64,000 bases of DNA from Megaustenia siamemsis (GCA_032433765.1 JAVIAB010000160.1:17244049-17308048); one strand, 5' to 3'; numbered from the stretch's first letter, positions 24,745 through 36,384 are shown. Program-made: numbers and translations. Notes: generated from the sequence alone by a model not told the origin.

Positions 24745-25085
24745 GACGGGCCTAATTAGCCTAGTTGGGAAAACCACCCGACTGGGCTACCGACGTCCAG
24801 GCAACCGGTGTTCGAGTGTAGCTGGAACCAGTGTGAGTTGTAATCGTGGTTGGAAAAAATTACCCCCCCCCCTTCCCCCCCACTCGATATAGCCGCTGCT
24901 GAAATGGGTATCAGGGTATTACTCTGCGAAGGTGAGGAATGACACTTTCCATCGTGAGTTTCGATGCTTGAAGCGACACTATCCAGAAATCTCCGAACAC
25001 TTCTGGATAGGCGGCTGAGCACATATGGGTGGAAACTCGCGGCGTGCTAAGACGCCGGTTCAAGTTTCGTACTTTACTTTACCTG
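24745..25085 (+). mobile_element. Second tRNA-derived SINE family
   Basis: The head contains a box A-like TTAGCCTAGTTGG and a box B-like GGTGTTCGAGT about 45 bp later, followed by a body shared with 6.9-7.1 kb (GAGTTTCGATGCTTGA, CTGGATAGGCG). It ends in TACTTTACTTTAC, a tail like that of the major SINE family. Confidence 0.7.
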
Positions 25086-25552
25086 TACCTGTATTGGTGG
25101 AAAGGTAAAGGTATAAAAATGCATTAAAAAACTAAAGTTTTGTAAAGCTGATGAGGGTGAAAAAAAATAGGAAAAAGAAGGGAAAATTTGTACTGTTAAT
25201 AAGGATACCTAATTGACCTCTTTTTTTTTTCATTCTTTACATGTGTGAAGGACAAAACAAAATCAGTACGACGCTGCAACTCAGTAGTCCTTCACCTAAA
25301 ATAATTGACAAAACACACACATATATAAATAAACAAATGAAAGCTCCAGAGCGAATTAATTATATAATATATTACAAGGAAAACATCATGAAAAATGAAA
25401 TAATTTCTCAGCGTGTGTTGTGTGAACAAGGAAGGTCAGAGGTCAAATGTGCTTAACAAAGTCCGTGGGATTAAACAATAAAGACTGCAGACACAGTCCA
25501 ACAGGTTAGAGTATAAAAACGGTTCTCTAAATATTGGGAGAATGGTCATCAT

Positions 25553-26110
25553 AATCATCAAGTACCGGGCCTGCTGGCGTAGGTGATCATGTCTCTCCAC
25601 AACTTTCGATCACGACAGTTGTTTTATTTCTGTTGTTGACCTACTGCCAAGCCATTCTCTTAAGCTGTCTGGTATCTTTTCTCTTTCTCTTCGTCCCTTG
25701 ATTTTCCCAGTTGTCACAATATATTCCAGCTGTTCCCTTCTCATTACATGGCCAAAAAATGATCATTGTCTCTTCCTAATATTGGAAATTAGCTCTCTTT
25801 TTGCTCTGGCCTCCTTCAGACATTTTCATTACTCTTCTTAGCTGCCCATGGTATTCTCAACATTCTTCTGTAAAACCACATTTCTACAGACTCTAGTGAT
25901 TTTCTCGTCTGTTGTCCTATTGTCCATGACTCACATCCATATGTTAAGACTGTCTCTACATAACATTTTAGAACTCTTTTACTTGTTTCTAATGTCAAAA
26001 ATGGATTGCATAGTATCTTCCTCAGTTTTTGGAAAGCTGCTTTTGCCTGAGCAATTCTGCATCTCACCTCTGTTGTACATCTTCCGTCTGAAATTGGTAG
26101 CAACCAGATA
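25553..26110 (-). mobile_element. LINE fragment, same family as 33.9-36.4 kb
   Basis: Reverse complement of the 3' part of the split LINE at 35.8-36.37 kb: minus-strand reading gives TTEVRCRIAQAKAAFQKL, LTYGCESWTIGQQTRKSLE and RRMLRIPWAAKKSNENV, then a frame-broken HVMRRE-type block. The 3' end lies at the left beside ATCATCATAATCATC, the family's (ATG/TCA)n tail. Dead copy. Confidence 0.85.
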
Positions 26111-26379
26111 ATGCGTGTATGGAGAGTGCAGGTAATGCTAATAAGTATATATATGTACATACTATAATACATTTGCATTAATCTGAATAATTCAGTACGG
26201 ACTCTCGATTCCATTTGACTTCCGCTCTTTTTCTAAAAACACACACATAGTATTTTCTTTTATCATATACCTACTTTCTACGTAAATACTGGCCACCGTC
26301 TTTCCGCAGTTCTTTCCGCCATGTTTTTAGAGCTGTGCCGTTGTGTATCCTGATTAGGATATTTTGTGTTTAATGTGTA

Positions 26380-26440
26380 TAGCTTGTTTGCTATATCTGA
26401 TGAAGGCTTTTTGCCAAAACGGTGTAGTTTGTCTTGTGTT
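26380..26440 (+). ncRNA. Degenerate second copy of the hammerhead-like repeat
   Basis: CTGATGA at 26,397, then AGGCTTTTTGCC, then AAAAC where the first copy has GAAAC, so the core G is lost. The surroundings (GTTTAAT...TTGTTTG and GTAGTTTGTCTTGT) match the 24.24-kb copy in opposite orientation. Probably an inactive relic. Confidence 0.4.
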
Positions 26441-26483
26441 TTTGTTAGTCTGCTCAAATCCATCGTATACTTATTCCAGGGGG

Positions 26484-26770
26484 GGGGGGGGCAGTTTGGT
26501 CTCAAAACAAAATGCCGGCCTCGAGACAGAGAGGTTGTGGGTTCAAATCCCGGCTACACCGGTTAGGATTTTTATTTATGATTTCTCTCTGCGGGAACCC
26601 CATGGTCTCAGGAGGACGACCCGGCTTGAAACGTCAATTACTCATCGACGGAAAAAATATGAGCACCTCCGAATACGGAGTTATCTGCCTGTGCGGCGAA
26701 GGATCCCTGTGCACACGGCTGACAGGGAAAAATGAATTAACACGCACAATTCACTTTTTTAGTTTCTAGG
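26484..26770 (+). mobile_element. Third tRNA-like SINE
   Basis: Starts after a G11 run. Box B is a clean GGGTTCAAATCCCGGC (about 26,537-26,553); box A is weak. A body follows with CTCAGGAGGACGACCCGGCTTG and CGGCGAAGGATCCC, a different body from the other two SINE families in this window. Single copy here. Confidence 0.6.
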
Positions 26771-26849
26771 AGCTTCGTGAGAGGTAAAAGTATTATATAC
26801 TTATTCCATGCATCCTTTTATTCATTCACTTTTAATATTTTCTTTTTCT

Positions 26850-27736
26850 CTCTCTCTCTCTCTGCGATCAGGACCCAATCAGAGTAGGATTCCAGCTCCT
26901 CACATGAACTCAGCTGTCAGGTTAGGTGTGTTACAAACAGAACATCACAATTAGAGTCTGCCAGATCCACTCTGATTGAACACCCGTTAAAAACGTTGCA
27001 CTGTGTTCTGCGCCAGTGGCCCAGTGCATCCGATTTCAGCCAGCATTTTATTCAGGTTTGCTTTCCCTAGCCTTTGATTGTCCCCAATCTTCCTGCAAGG
27101 CAGCAGGTGATCTTTTCTGTAGGGGGATTCTGCCCTTAGATGGTCGGCCCTCCCAGGTTTACGAGCACCATCTGCCCGAGTCACTAGAGGTGACTAACAC
27201 AGACATGCACACACAAAGATATGAGATCTGACAAACACAGACATGCACATAGCGGTACGAGGCATGACTAACACTGACATACATCAAGATATATGACACA
27301 TGACTAACATAAACATGCACATAAAGATATGAGATATGACTGACATAGACATGCACCCACAAAGAAATTACACATGTCTAACATGGACATGCACACAAAG
27401 ATATGAGATATGACCAACATAGATAGGCACACACAATGATATGAGATGTGACTAGCATAGCCATGCAAACACAAGGATATGAGATGTGACATACACAGAC
27501 ATGCACACACAAAAATATGAGATATGACTAACATAAACATACACACAGAGATATGAGATATCACTAGCCCAAACATGCACACACAAAGATATGACACATG
27601 ACTAACACAGATACACACTAAGATATGAGATATGACTAAACACATACACACTTAAATATATGAGACATGATTAACACGGACACTCCAAAATATGAGATAT
27701 GACTAACATGACACACACCAAGATATGAGCCATGGC

Positions 27737-27772
<36 letters not shown>

Positions 27773-27785
27773 GCCAAGATATGAG
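26850..27785 (-). mobile_element. Dispersed element X, copy 1 (tandem-repeat block plus unique block)
   Basis: On the minus strand: a degenerate tandem block of ~30-37 bp units (CATATCTTTGTGTGTGCATG, TCTATGTTAGTCAT), including a (CA)n tract near 27,742-27,770, then a unique ~310-bp block ending CTGATCGCAGAGA and a (GA)n tail at 26,850-26,866. The same order occurs at 34,975-35,625 on the plus strand, so this is a mobile or duplicated unit. No coding capacity is evident. Confidence 0.65.
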
Positions 27786-27948
27786 CCTTGGCTAGCAATG
27801 AAACACACCAAGAAATGAACCATGTCCAGCACAGACAGAAAATATCCAGTACACATTAAGGTATCCATATGCTTGGGTTTGTTGTAGTCGGCACACTCTT
27901 CTTAACGTGGGAATCATCGACATACGAGACGCCGGCCCCCATGAACTG

Positions 27949-29165
27949 TTAACAGATATCGTCCAAACAGTTGTACGGAGATTTGAGAGTGCAGTCTGAC
28001 CCGTAGAACGTTCCCTTGCATGAACAGATCCCGGTTGACTGTTCACAGGTGTCGTTGAAACAGTGGTCAGGACATTTGAGAGTGCAGTCTGGCCCGTAGT
28101 ACGCTTTCTTGCGCGTACAGTCTGCTCTTTCTGTGTCACATATGATGTCACAGCCATCAGAACACGTCTGTTCGCACTGTAGCCCAAAATTACCATCAGG
28201 ACAAGTGTCATCACAGGTATAGCCAGGATGTTTGCAATGTTGGCATTTTTCGGATTTTCCTCACATAAAGAACTGACACTAAGACAAGACCCGGAGCAGT
28301 CGTGTCCATAGATCCCATGTGAACAGTTGCCGTGACACGTACCGATGATGACAGTGCAGCCTTTGCTACTCCCACCACACACTGTACAAAACGACCAAGA
28401 ATGCCCGTCCAGACAATAGGTGTCTGTAAATGTTTGCACCTCACACATCGTCAGTGCACTCTCGTCCTGCGAAAAGGTCGGTGAGAACTCAAACTTACTG
28501 TGTGCCATTGTCGCTTGCATGGTGACCACAATAGTGTTCACTTGAATATTTGGGTATGATATATCATTATACTGGAACACTACACCGCCACTGTCAGAGA
28601 AAGCCTTTGTAATGTCATTCTTTACCCGAATCATAGTGCTAGCTCAAAGATAAATTCGAATGATGTGAGTCTTCTGGGACGTGTCAAAGTTCAGATACCA
28701 GTAAACAGAATTGGTTCCACTTCTCAATTGTGTGTGTGTGCAGTCATTGTCATAAAGATTGGTCTTTGTTTTGCCATTAACTGCGGCCTCTGGTCAACAT
28801 CCGTCCACTGTATATCAAGCATTAAATGTGTCGGTCTGGTTTGCGTTCTGTTTGAGAGCCACATTCCGACCCCCGCCAATGTAGATGGAGCAGATATTTG
28901 CAACTATCGCCCCTTCAACCCGTAACATGTTGATTAGACCATGAAACTGTCCGGATCTGTAGGTCCAGATCCCTAGGCGTATTTGCAAACTAGATCAAAG
29001 TACTGACACTGGGGTCCGAAACGCTCTCGCCGACAACTGTCACCGTTTGTGCATGTCCCTGTAGCCCTGTTACAAACTGAGCGATTTTAGCAGTGACACT
29101 GCAACGCACAATTTGCCCCGAACCAACCGTCTACACAAGTTAGGCAGTTAGGTCATTAGCTTCCA
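27949..29165 (-). pseudogene. Multi-EGF, galactose-binding-domain receptor-like gene fragment
   Basis: Minus-strand frames reconstruct, in order: an EGF-like piece (CVDGWFGANCALQCHC, about 29,137-29,090), a CNRATGTCTNGDSC / RFGPQCQYFDLV piece ending at a stop near 28,977, a discoidin/F5-8-like piece (VYWYLNFDTSQKTHIIRIYL near 28,700-28,645; FEFSPTFSQDESALTMCEVQTF near 28,490-28,430), and several EGF/laminin-like repeats (GIYGHDCSGSC; CDDTCPDGNFGLQCEQTC; YYGPDCTLKCPDHC; GTFYGSDCTLK), ending at a stop at 27,949. The architecture fits secreted or scavenger-type multi-EGF proteins of molluscs. A one-base frameshift near 28,250 and stops upstream show it is decayed or a set of mis-sequenced exons. 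No intact start or transmembrane segment was found. Confidence 0.7.
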
Positions 29166-29382
29166 ATGTCGCAAACAAAGGCAGCAGAATAAAGACTTGA
29201 TCTACAGCGGTGGTTAACGAAATGTGCACAAACAATTATTTCAAACCCTTTGTTACAATTCTAACAATCCGCCAACTCGCTGTGACAACAGACAGCGCGA
29301 TGTTCAAGATCAGCATTGTATACACCACGGCTAGAACGCGGACGAACTTCCATCTTGGTGCGTCCCATGACGTCATCTTCTC

Positions 29383-29384
<2 letters not shown>

Positions 29385-29422
<38 letters not shown>

Positions 29423-29425
29423 CTT
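29385..29425. repeat. Poly(T) tract
   Basis: About 38 consecutive T. It could be the poly(A) tail of a minus-strand insertion, but no element was recognised beside it. Confidence 0.9.
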
Positions 29426-29939
29426 TTTCAGATGTTACGTAACCAAGTTGCTATGTAATTTAAAACTATTTCTTTATTTATTTCTCAGCTGTCTTCATTG
29501 CCCCAGCCGAGAGGCTATTGGGCCGCAACGTTGTTTTGTTTTTTGTGTTGACCCCCAGATCGAACACAACCGCTTTTCTTCATTTGAATAATTCGTTAAC
29601 TACTGCTCCACCATGGTTTCATCTGTACAGGTAAAGTACTGTGTTTTACATCCCTGTTGTTTGTCTTCACCAGCTTAATATTTTTTGCGAAATGCCGACA
29701 GACAGAATTTTGCATGAATATCACATGTTTCATATTTTTCACGCAGACAGCCATGTGCCCAGGTGTCCCTCGTCATACAGGCAGATATTCTTCGACTTCA
29801 GAGGAATTTCCATTTTTAACATTTTGGTTTAAATGTTACCCCGGCAGCTGTCGTTTTTGGCCTACTCTTTTCTGTTTCCAGCTGCCAATGGTACTTTAAC
29901 GTGCACAGAATGCACACGGGACTTCCTGTTTTCGGCAGT

Positions 29940-30640
29940 TATCCAAGAGAGCTAGACATCGGATCTAACTACCAAGAGAGGGCTAGACATCGGATCTAAC
30001 TATCAAAAGAGAGCTAGACATCGGATCTAACTACCAAGAGAGAGCTAGACATCGGATCTAACTACCAAGAGAGAGCTAGACATCGGATCTAACTACCAAG
30101 AGAGAGCTAGACATCGAATTTCACTACAGAGATGGCTAAACTTCGGATGTCACTATCTAGAGAGGGCTAGACATCAGATCTAACTACCAAGAGAGGGTTA
30201 GACATCGAATTTCACTACCCAGAGAGGGCTAGGCATCGGATCTAACTACCAAGAGAGAGCTAGACATCGGATTTCACTACAGAGAGGGCTAAACTTCGGA
30301 TGTCACTATCCAGAGAGGGCTAGACATCAGATCTCACTACAGAGAAGGCTAGACATCGGAGCTCACTACCCAGAGAGGGCTAGACATCGGATCTCGCTAC
30401 CCAGAGAGGGCTAGACATCGGATCTCACTACAGAAAGGGCTAGATATCGGATCTCACTACAGAGAAGGCTAGACATTGGATCTCACTACCCAGAGAGGCC
30501 TAGACATCGGATCTCACTACAGAGAGGGCTAGACATCGGATCTCACTACCCAGAGAGAGCTAGACATCGGATCTCACGACCAAGAGAGGGCTAGATATGG
30601 GATCTCACCACCCAGAGACCAAGGGAGGGTAAAACCACGG
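29940..30640. repeat. Degenerate ~31-bp minisatellite
   Basis: Units built on GAGAGAGCTAGACATCGGAT and CTAACTACCAA or CTCACTACC. The left half is dominated by CTAACTACCAA variants and the right half by CTCACTACCCAG variants. Confidence 0.93.
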
Positions 30641-30979
30641 ATTTAAATTTTATTAAACTTGTCCACCGCCTGTGATGGGAATCGACCGGGGACCTTCTAG
30701 TCCAGAGACCAATATCTTACCTGTAGACCACCCATCCTTTCTCTGAACTGAACGCTGAATTGTCATCAAGGAAAAGGACAATGAACACAGAAACAATGAG
30801 GTTTGAGGATTATTGACACTCGATCAAAAGACCTACTTTTTAGAGGCTTCGGTTAAACGGAAGTGGAAAGCTTTTCTGTCGTCTCGACTGTAGCTTGAAC
30901 GAAGTCGGTGATTGGATTTGAAACTTGAGACATCTAAAAATGTTTTGGTAAATTGTATTTTGTTCTTGGGGGCGTAAAT

Positions 30980-31323
30980 TTCTACCATTGTATTTCATAA
31001 CTCTGCTGGTAGGTCAATTGAATTAATGAGATAGAGAGAGAATTTCTACCATTGTATTTCATAACTCTGCTGGTAGGTCAAATGAATTAATGAGATAGAG
31101 AGAGAATTTCTACCATTGTATTTCATAACTCTGCTGGTAGGTCAAATGAATTAATGAGATAGAGAGAGAATTTCTACCATTGTATTTCATAACTCTGCTG
31201 GTAGGTCAAATGAATTAATGAGATAGAGAGAGAATTTCTAGTATTGTATTTCATAACTCTGCTGGTAGGTCAAATGAATTAATGAGATAGAGAGAGAATT
31301 TCTAGTATTGTATTAAATAACTC
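30980..31323. repeat. 63-bp minisatellite, left part
   Basis: Tandem copies of a ~63-bp unit (AATTTCTACCATTGTATTTC ... AATGAGATAGAGAG). SINE copy E is inserted at its right edge and the array continues beyond it in diverged form. Confidence 0.95.
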
Positions 31324-31576
31324 GGGAGCCGCGATAGCTCAGTGGTTAGTGAACTGGACTACAAAGGACAATGGGTAGGGTTCGATCCGACGGCTTCCGG
31401 GTTCACCCAGCCTTAAATGGGTACCGGATTTTTTTTCTAGGAAAGTAAAGCAGCATGGGCGTAATACCGACCACATTACCCCAAAAATCATGTGCTGAAG
31501 GTCTGTAAAATATAGGGTCACTAACACAATATTCCCTGTACGCCCCTTGGCGTGACGGGGGCACTTTACTTTCTTT
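31324..31576 (+). mobile_element. tRNA-derived SINE, copy E, inserted in a minisatellite
   Basis: Complete: GGGAGCCGCGATAGCTCAGT head, box B GGGTTCGATCC, family body and TTTACTTTCTTTT tail. The minisatellite motif TTAAATAACTC on the left recurs as TTCAATAACTC just after the tail, consistent with a target-site duplication within the 63-bp unit. Confidence 0.93.
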
Positions 31577-32310
31577 TATTCAATAACTCTGCTGGTATGT
31601 CGACAGAATGAATGAATGAGATAGAGAGATACTTTCTAGTATTGTATTAAATAACTCTGCTGGTATGTCGACAGAATGAATGAATGAGATAGAGAGAGAG
31701 AATTTCTAGTATTGTATTCAATAACTCTACTTGCTGATAGATCAAATGAATGATTGAGACAGAGAGAATTTCTAGTATTGTCTTCAATAATTCAACTCTA
31801 CTGATAGATCAAATGAATGAATGAGACAAAGAGAGAATTTCTAGTATTGTCTTCAATAACTCAACTCGGCTAATAGATCAAATGAATGAATGAGACAAAG
31901 AGAGAATTTATAGTATTGTCTTCAATAACTCAACTCTGCTGGTAGATCAAATGAATGAATGAGACAAAGAGAGAATTTCTAGTATTGTCTTCAATAACTC
32001 AACTCTGCTGGTAGAATCAAATGAATGAATGAGACAAAGAGAGAATTTCTAATATTTTCTTCAATAACTCAACTCTGCTGGTAGATCAAATGAATGAATG
32101 AGACAAAGAGAGAATTTCTAATATTTTCTTCAATAACTCAACTCTGCTGGTAGATCAAATGAATGAATGAGACAAAGAGAGAATTTATAATATTTTCTTC
32201 AATAACTCAATTCTGCTGGTAGATCAAATGAATGAATGAGACAAAGAGAGAATTTCTAATATTTTCTTCAATAATTCAACTCTGCTGGTAGATCAAATGA
32301 ATGAATGAAT
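31577..32310. repeat. 63-bp minisatellite, right diverged part
   Basis: Units of about 60-66 bp (CAATAACTCAACTCTGCTGG, TAGATCAAATGAATGAATGAGAC) related to the left array but longer and more variable. The higher divergence suggests an older section. Confidence 0.92.
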
Positions 32311-32427
32311 AGAATAAAGAGATTGTGAAGAGAAAAAAATGGATACGAGGGAGAGAAAGAAGTACGAAAAAAAGTTAGAAAAATAACAGAAAGAAAAACA
32401 AAATGATGGGAATTTAAATAAGAGACA

Positions 32428-32469
<42 letters not shown>

Positions 32470-32877
32470 TTTGTTATACACAAGAAATAAGATGAAGAAA
32501 AGAGAGAAATGAAAGAATGAGACAGAGCATTGTGAAAGTGACGAAGAAAATGTAAAGAAAGAAAGAGAAAATTGTAAGCAAAGAAGTTATCAGAGAAAAG
32601 AGTAGCAGCAATAACTTGAACAACAAACAGAAGAGGCAATTTTTTTAGTTGAGATATGGGAGAGATGACTGTCAACAAGCAATCTTATGTAGCAAACACT
32701 AACAAAGCTAAATGTTAAAACGATAGAAGACACAGTAGACGATTCAATAGATTGATGTGACAAATGTCAAATGTCACACCATTATTATGTATTAAGTATT
32801 CAATAGAGTTTTGTCATGAATTATTCAATTTTCTTTAAATGTGTATTGATAGAGAGAAAGAGAGAGGGGACAGTGAA

Positions 32878-32908
<31 letters not shown>

Positions 32909-33160
32909 ATGAGATTAGAGATGAAATATAATTACAAATCAACTTACCATAAAGGAAAGAAACATGAAAGGGTATAGAAGGAACTGAAGAAAGAAGATTT
33001 CCCGCTTTCATTTAGCATTTTCGTTCGTGATCGTAATGTCACAATGGATGGCAATTCTACTTACATCGCACAAACTGTAAATCACAAATAAATCACAAAT
33101 TAATCGGTTCGAAATTACACACAAGTACACTTGAATTTCTTTTTACTACGGGCATTGAAA
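32311..33160. other. Purine-rich sequence with (AG)n tracts, no gene
   Basis: A pure (AG)n tract occupies about 32,430-32,466 and a second lies near 32,884-32,910. The minus-strand Leu/Ser-rich ORFs reflect this composition. Nothing else recognised. Confidence 0.7.
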
Positions 33161-33164
33161 CCAT

Positions 33165-33445
33165 AAGAAAAATGGTAGGAACAAAACCCTGCCAAGAATA
33201 TAAAGAACAACAACAACTTAAATGGTTTGGCCACCTGGTCAGAATGAATCCTCACCAATCAGCATCAAGGGCGTTCTTCTCGAGAATGCATGGAAAAAGA
33301 CCAAGAGGAAGACCCACAAGAAGATGAATAGATGCAGTGACAGAGACATGTAACAACAAAGGAAAATCACTAATTCAGACAGTTAGAGCAGCTCAAGAAC
33401 GACAAATGATATAAACCACAACACCTTTTAGTTATCAGTGAAAAG
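33165..33445 (+). mobile_element. LINE 3' fragment (family of the 45.5-57.9 kb LINE)
   Basis: Plus-strand reading gives QLKWFGHLVRMNPHQSAS and RMHGKRPRGRPTRR, then a tail (GTGACAGAGACATGTAACAA, CAGTTAGAGCAGCTCAAGAA) that is the reverse complement of the 135-bp unit tandemly repeated at 45.5-46.8 kb. A stop within the RGRPTRR block shows decay. Confidence 0.8.
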
Positions 33446-33924
33446 TGAAAAAAAGAAGAAAAAGAAAGAATAAAGGAAAGAAACTGTAAGAAATGTATGA
33501 AAACAATCTAAGAAAGAATACCATATGTGAAATAAACTATCCGGAAAAAAGCGAATGATAGGTGACTTGTGCAAACGGTGACACCTAGATTTGAATGATA
33601 CAGAAGCGAGTACAGAGTTGAATGTTACGGAAGCACTGGCTCCGTTCAAGACAAGTGCAAAGAGACAACCAGGTCATAATGGCTGCCAAAATAGGAAACT
33701 AAAAGGGTAGACAGGAACAAAGACACAAACAATGTCATTATGATCACAAATAAACTAAATGACGTTTACTTCATAGAAATGGCAGGAAGGTTAATTCAAT
33801 ATTACTGTGTTTATCCAGTGGCGTATACTCGAGAGTACTTGAGCGACGTTTTCTATGGGCGCAACATTTCAAAATTGAAAAAAATATATATATTAATAAT
33901 ACAATATAAGTAGGTTTTATTTTA
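33446..33924. other. Unassigned AT-rich sequence
   Basis: No domain or repeat signature recognised. Confidence 0.4.
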
Positions 33925-34974
33925 AAGAAGAAGAAATAAAGAAAATAAAGATGAGTATACAAGATTAAATAAAGAAATTGTAGTAAAATGCAATGAAGCA
34001 AAAGAAGCATGGTTAAAAGAGAGATGCAAAGAGATTGAAATGCAACAAAAAGGAGATGCTAAAGCTTTATACAAACAAACTGAGGAATTAACAGGAAGAA
34101 AAAACGCAATCAAAAACTGGATGTTTAAGATCAAAGGAAGGAGAACTGTTGATTGATCAAGAAAACATAAGGAAACGATGGACAGAATACATTAAAGATC
34201 TTTATAATGATGAACGAACGGAATTGAATATTAAGGATAATGGAGAAGGACCAGAAATACTCAGAGAAGAAGTGGATGATGCCTTGCGCAATATGAAAGC
34301 AGGCAAAGCGCCTGGACCAGATAATATAACTAAAGAAGAGATTGAAGCCATGGGTGATTTTGGAATAGAAATAATAACAAAAATATTGAATGATATCTAC
34401 ACCAGCGGATATATACCAGACGACCAGCTCAAATCAATATTCATAGCCCTACCAAAGAAATCGGGTGCGATTGAATGCGATGATCATCGCACAATAAGCC
34501 TTATGAGTCATATGACTAAGATATTACTAAGAATCATCATGCGAAGAGTGCGAAACAAAATCAGTCCAGAAATTAGAGATGAACAGTGTGGTTTTGTTGG
34601 AGGTAAAGGAACAAGCAATGCCATTTATATCATAAGATCTTTAGTAGAAAGAGCCATAGAGGTGATAACAGATCTATACCTATGTTTCATAGATTACATC
34701 AAGGCATTTGACAAAGTAAAGCACCAAGAAATAATCAACATTTTAGAAAGCATAAACGTAGACAGCAAAGATCTAAGAATAATAAAGAACATGTACTGGC
34801 AACAATCAGCGCCCATAAGAACTGGAAACCAATTGGGAATGTTTAAACAAATAAAACAAGGTGTTAGACAAGGTTGTGTGCTGTCACCAGATTTGTTTAA
34901 TATTTATAGCGAGATTATTTTAAGATCCATAAGGGACATGCTGGAATAACAATTGGAAGTCATAATATAAATAA
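33925..34974 (+). mobile_element. LINE-2 family: 5' part of a split copy
   Basis: Begins 5'-truncated within the pre-RT region (EAWLKERCKEIEMQQKG, LTGRKNAIKNWMFKIKG) with a frameshift near 34,140 just before the 266-codon RT frame. It runs up to the point where motif C should start, then element X interrupts it. The matching 3' part resumes at 35,626. Confidence 0.88.
34149..34949 (+). CDS. LINE reverse transcriptase fragment (fingers and palm)
   Basis: A 266-codon open frame from a non-LTR retrotransposon. Visible RT blocks in order: GKAPGPDNITKEEI (about residues 53-66), LPKKSG then RTISLMSH, motif A FIDYIKAFDKV (about residue 190), and motif B IKQGVRQGCVLSPDLFNIYS (about 235). Motif C (YADD) is missing from this frame because the frame ends near the element X insertion; it reappears at about 35,628. 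Endonuclease not present. Not a host gene. Confidence 0.88.
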   Translation: MIDQENIRKRWTEYIKDLYNDERTELNIKDNGEGPEILREEVDDALRNMKAGKAPGPDNITKEEIEAMGDFGIEIITKILNDIYTSGYIPDDQLKSIFIALPKKSGAIECDDHRTISLMSHMTKILLRIIMRRVRNKISPEIRDEQCGFVGGKGTSNAIYIIRSLVERAIEVITDLYLCFIDYIKAFDKVKHQEIINILESINVDSKDLRIIKNMYWQQSAPIRTGNQLGMFKQIKQGVRQGCVLSPDLFNIYSEIILRSIRDMLE

Positions 34975-35590
34975 TCTGCATCGCTATGTAAGTCACATCT
35001 CATATCTTTGTGTGTGCACGCCTATGTTAGTCTTATTTTATATCTTTGTGTGTATGTCTATGTTAGGTATGTGTCATATTTTTGTGTGTGCATGTCTATG
35101 TCAGTCATATCTCATATCTTTATGTGCATGTCTATGTTATTCATGTGTCATATATCTTGATGTGTGTCGGTGTTAGTCATGTCTCGTAACGCTGTGTACA
35201 TGTCTGTGTTATTCACATCTCATATCTTTGTGTGTGCATGTCTGTGTTAGTCACCTCTAGTGACTCGGACAGATGGTGCTCGTAAACCTGGGAGGGCAGA
35301 ACATCTAAGGGCAGAATCCCCTACAGAAAAGACAATCTGCTGCCTTGCAGGAAGATTGGGGACAATCAAAGGCTAAGGAAAGCGAACCTGAATAAAATGC
35401 TGGCTGAAATCGGATGCACTGGGCCACTGGCGCAGAACACAGTGCAACGTATTAACGGGTGTTTAGTCAGAGTGGATCTGGCAGACTCTAAATGTGATGT
35501 TCTGTCTGTGGGGGCGATCAACACACTTAACCTGACAGCTGACTTCATGTGGGAGTCTGGAATCCTACTCTGATTGAGTCCTGATCGCAG

Positions 35591-35625
<35 letters not shown>
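34975..35625 (+). mobile_element. Element X, copy 2, inserted in a LINE RT gene
   Basis: A tandem block (34,978-35,250; CATATCTTTGTGTGTGCATG-type units) followed by a ~330-bp unique block that is the reverse complement of 26,870-27,180, ending CTGATCGCAGAGATAGATAG and (GA)n. It separates RT motif B from motif C of one LINE; the bases TATG occur on both sides (CGCTATG before, GGTATG after), a possible short target duplication. Confidence 0.75.
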
Positions 35626-36380
35626 ATCAAAGGTATGCTGATGATACAGTCTTAATAGCTAAGAGTGAAAATGAGTTACAAGAAATGTTGGACCTTATAG
35701 TGAAAGAAAGCAAAAATAAAGGACTCAGCCTTAATAGCTAAAAGACTGAGGTAATGGTAACAACAAAGAAAAGACATCACCTCAGTGCAAAATAAAGACA
35801 AGTGGAACAATATTAAAACAGGTAAAGGAATTTAAATATTTGGGAACTTTGTTAACCTCAAACGAAAGATGTACAAAAGAGGTGAGATGCAGAATGGCTC
35901 TACTATGCAATCCATTTTTGACAACAGAAAAAAAGAAAAAAGTTCTCAAATGTTATGTTGAGCCAATCTTAACATATGGATGCGAATCATGGACAATAGG
36001 ACAACAGACAAGAAAATCACTGGAGTTTTCACTGTAGTTTTACAGAAGAATGTTGAGAGTACCATGGACAGCTAAGAAGAGTAATGAAGATGTTCTGAGA
36101 GAGGTCAAAGCAATAAGAGAGCTAATTTCCAATATTAGGAAGAAACAATCATCATTTTTTGGCCATGTAATGAGAAGAGAACTGGAATATATAGTAACAA
36201 CTGGAAAAATTGAGGGACGACGAGATAGAGGGAAGCAAAGAGAAAAAATAACAGACAGCTTAAGAGAATGGCTTGGTAGAAGATCAACAACAGAAATGAT
36301 AAATAGCTGCCGAGATCGAAAGTTGTGGAGAGACATGATCACCTACGCCAGTAGGCCCGGTACATGATGATGATGATGAT
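35626..36380 (+). mobile_element. LINE-2 family: 3' part of the split copy
   Basis: Resumes with RYADDTVLIAKSENELQEML (RT motif C), then FKYLGTLLTSNERCTKEV, LTYGCESWTIGQQTRKSLE, RRMLRVPWTAKKSNEDV and the terminal block FFGHVMRRELEYIV, ending RPGT and a stop before a (GAT)n tail at 36,366-36,380. In-frame stops (for example after residue LE at about 36,034) and missing bases show inactivity. Four other fragments of this family occur at 25.5, 36.9, 43.5 and 44.4-45.1 kb. Confidence 0.88.
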
Positions 36381-36384
36381 AAGT

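Noticed and set aside
27160..27790. CRISPR-like array at the ~30-37 bp spaced repeats
   Set aside because: Eukaryotic context, degenerate repeats without constant repeat/variable spacer structure; ordinary minisatellite.
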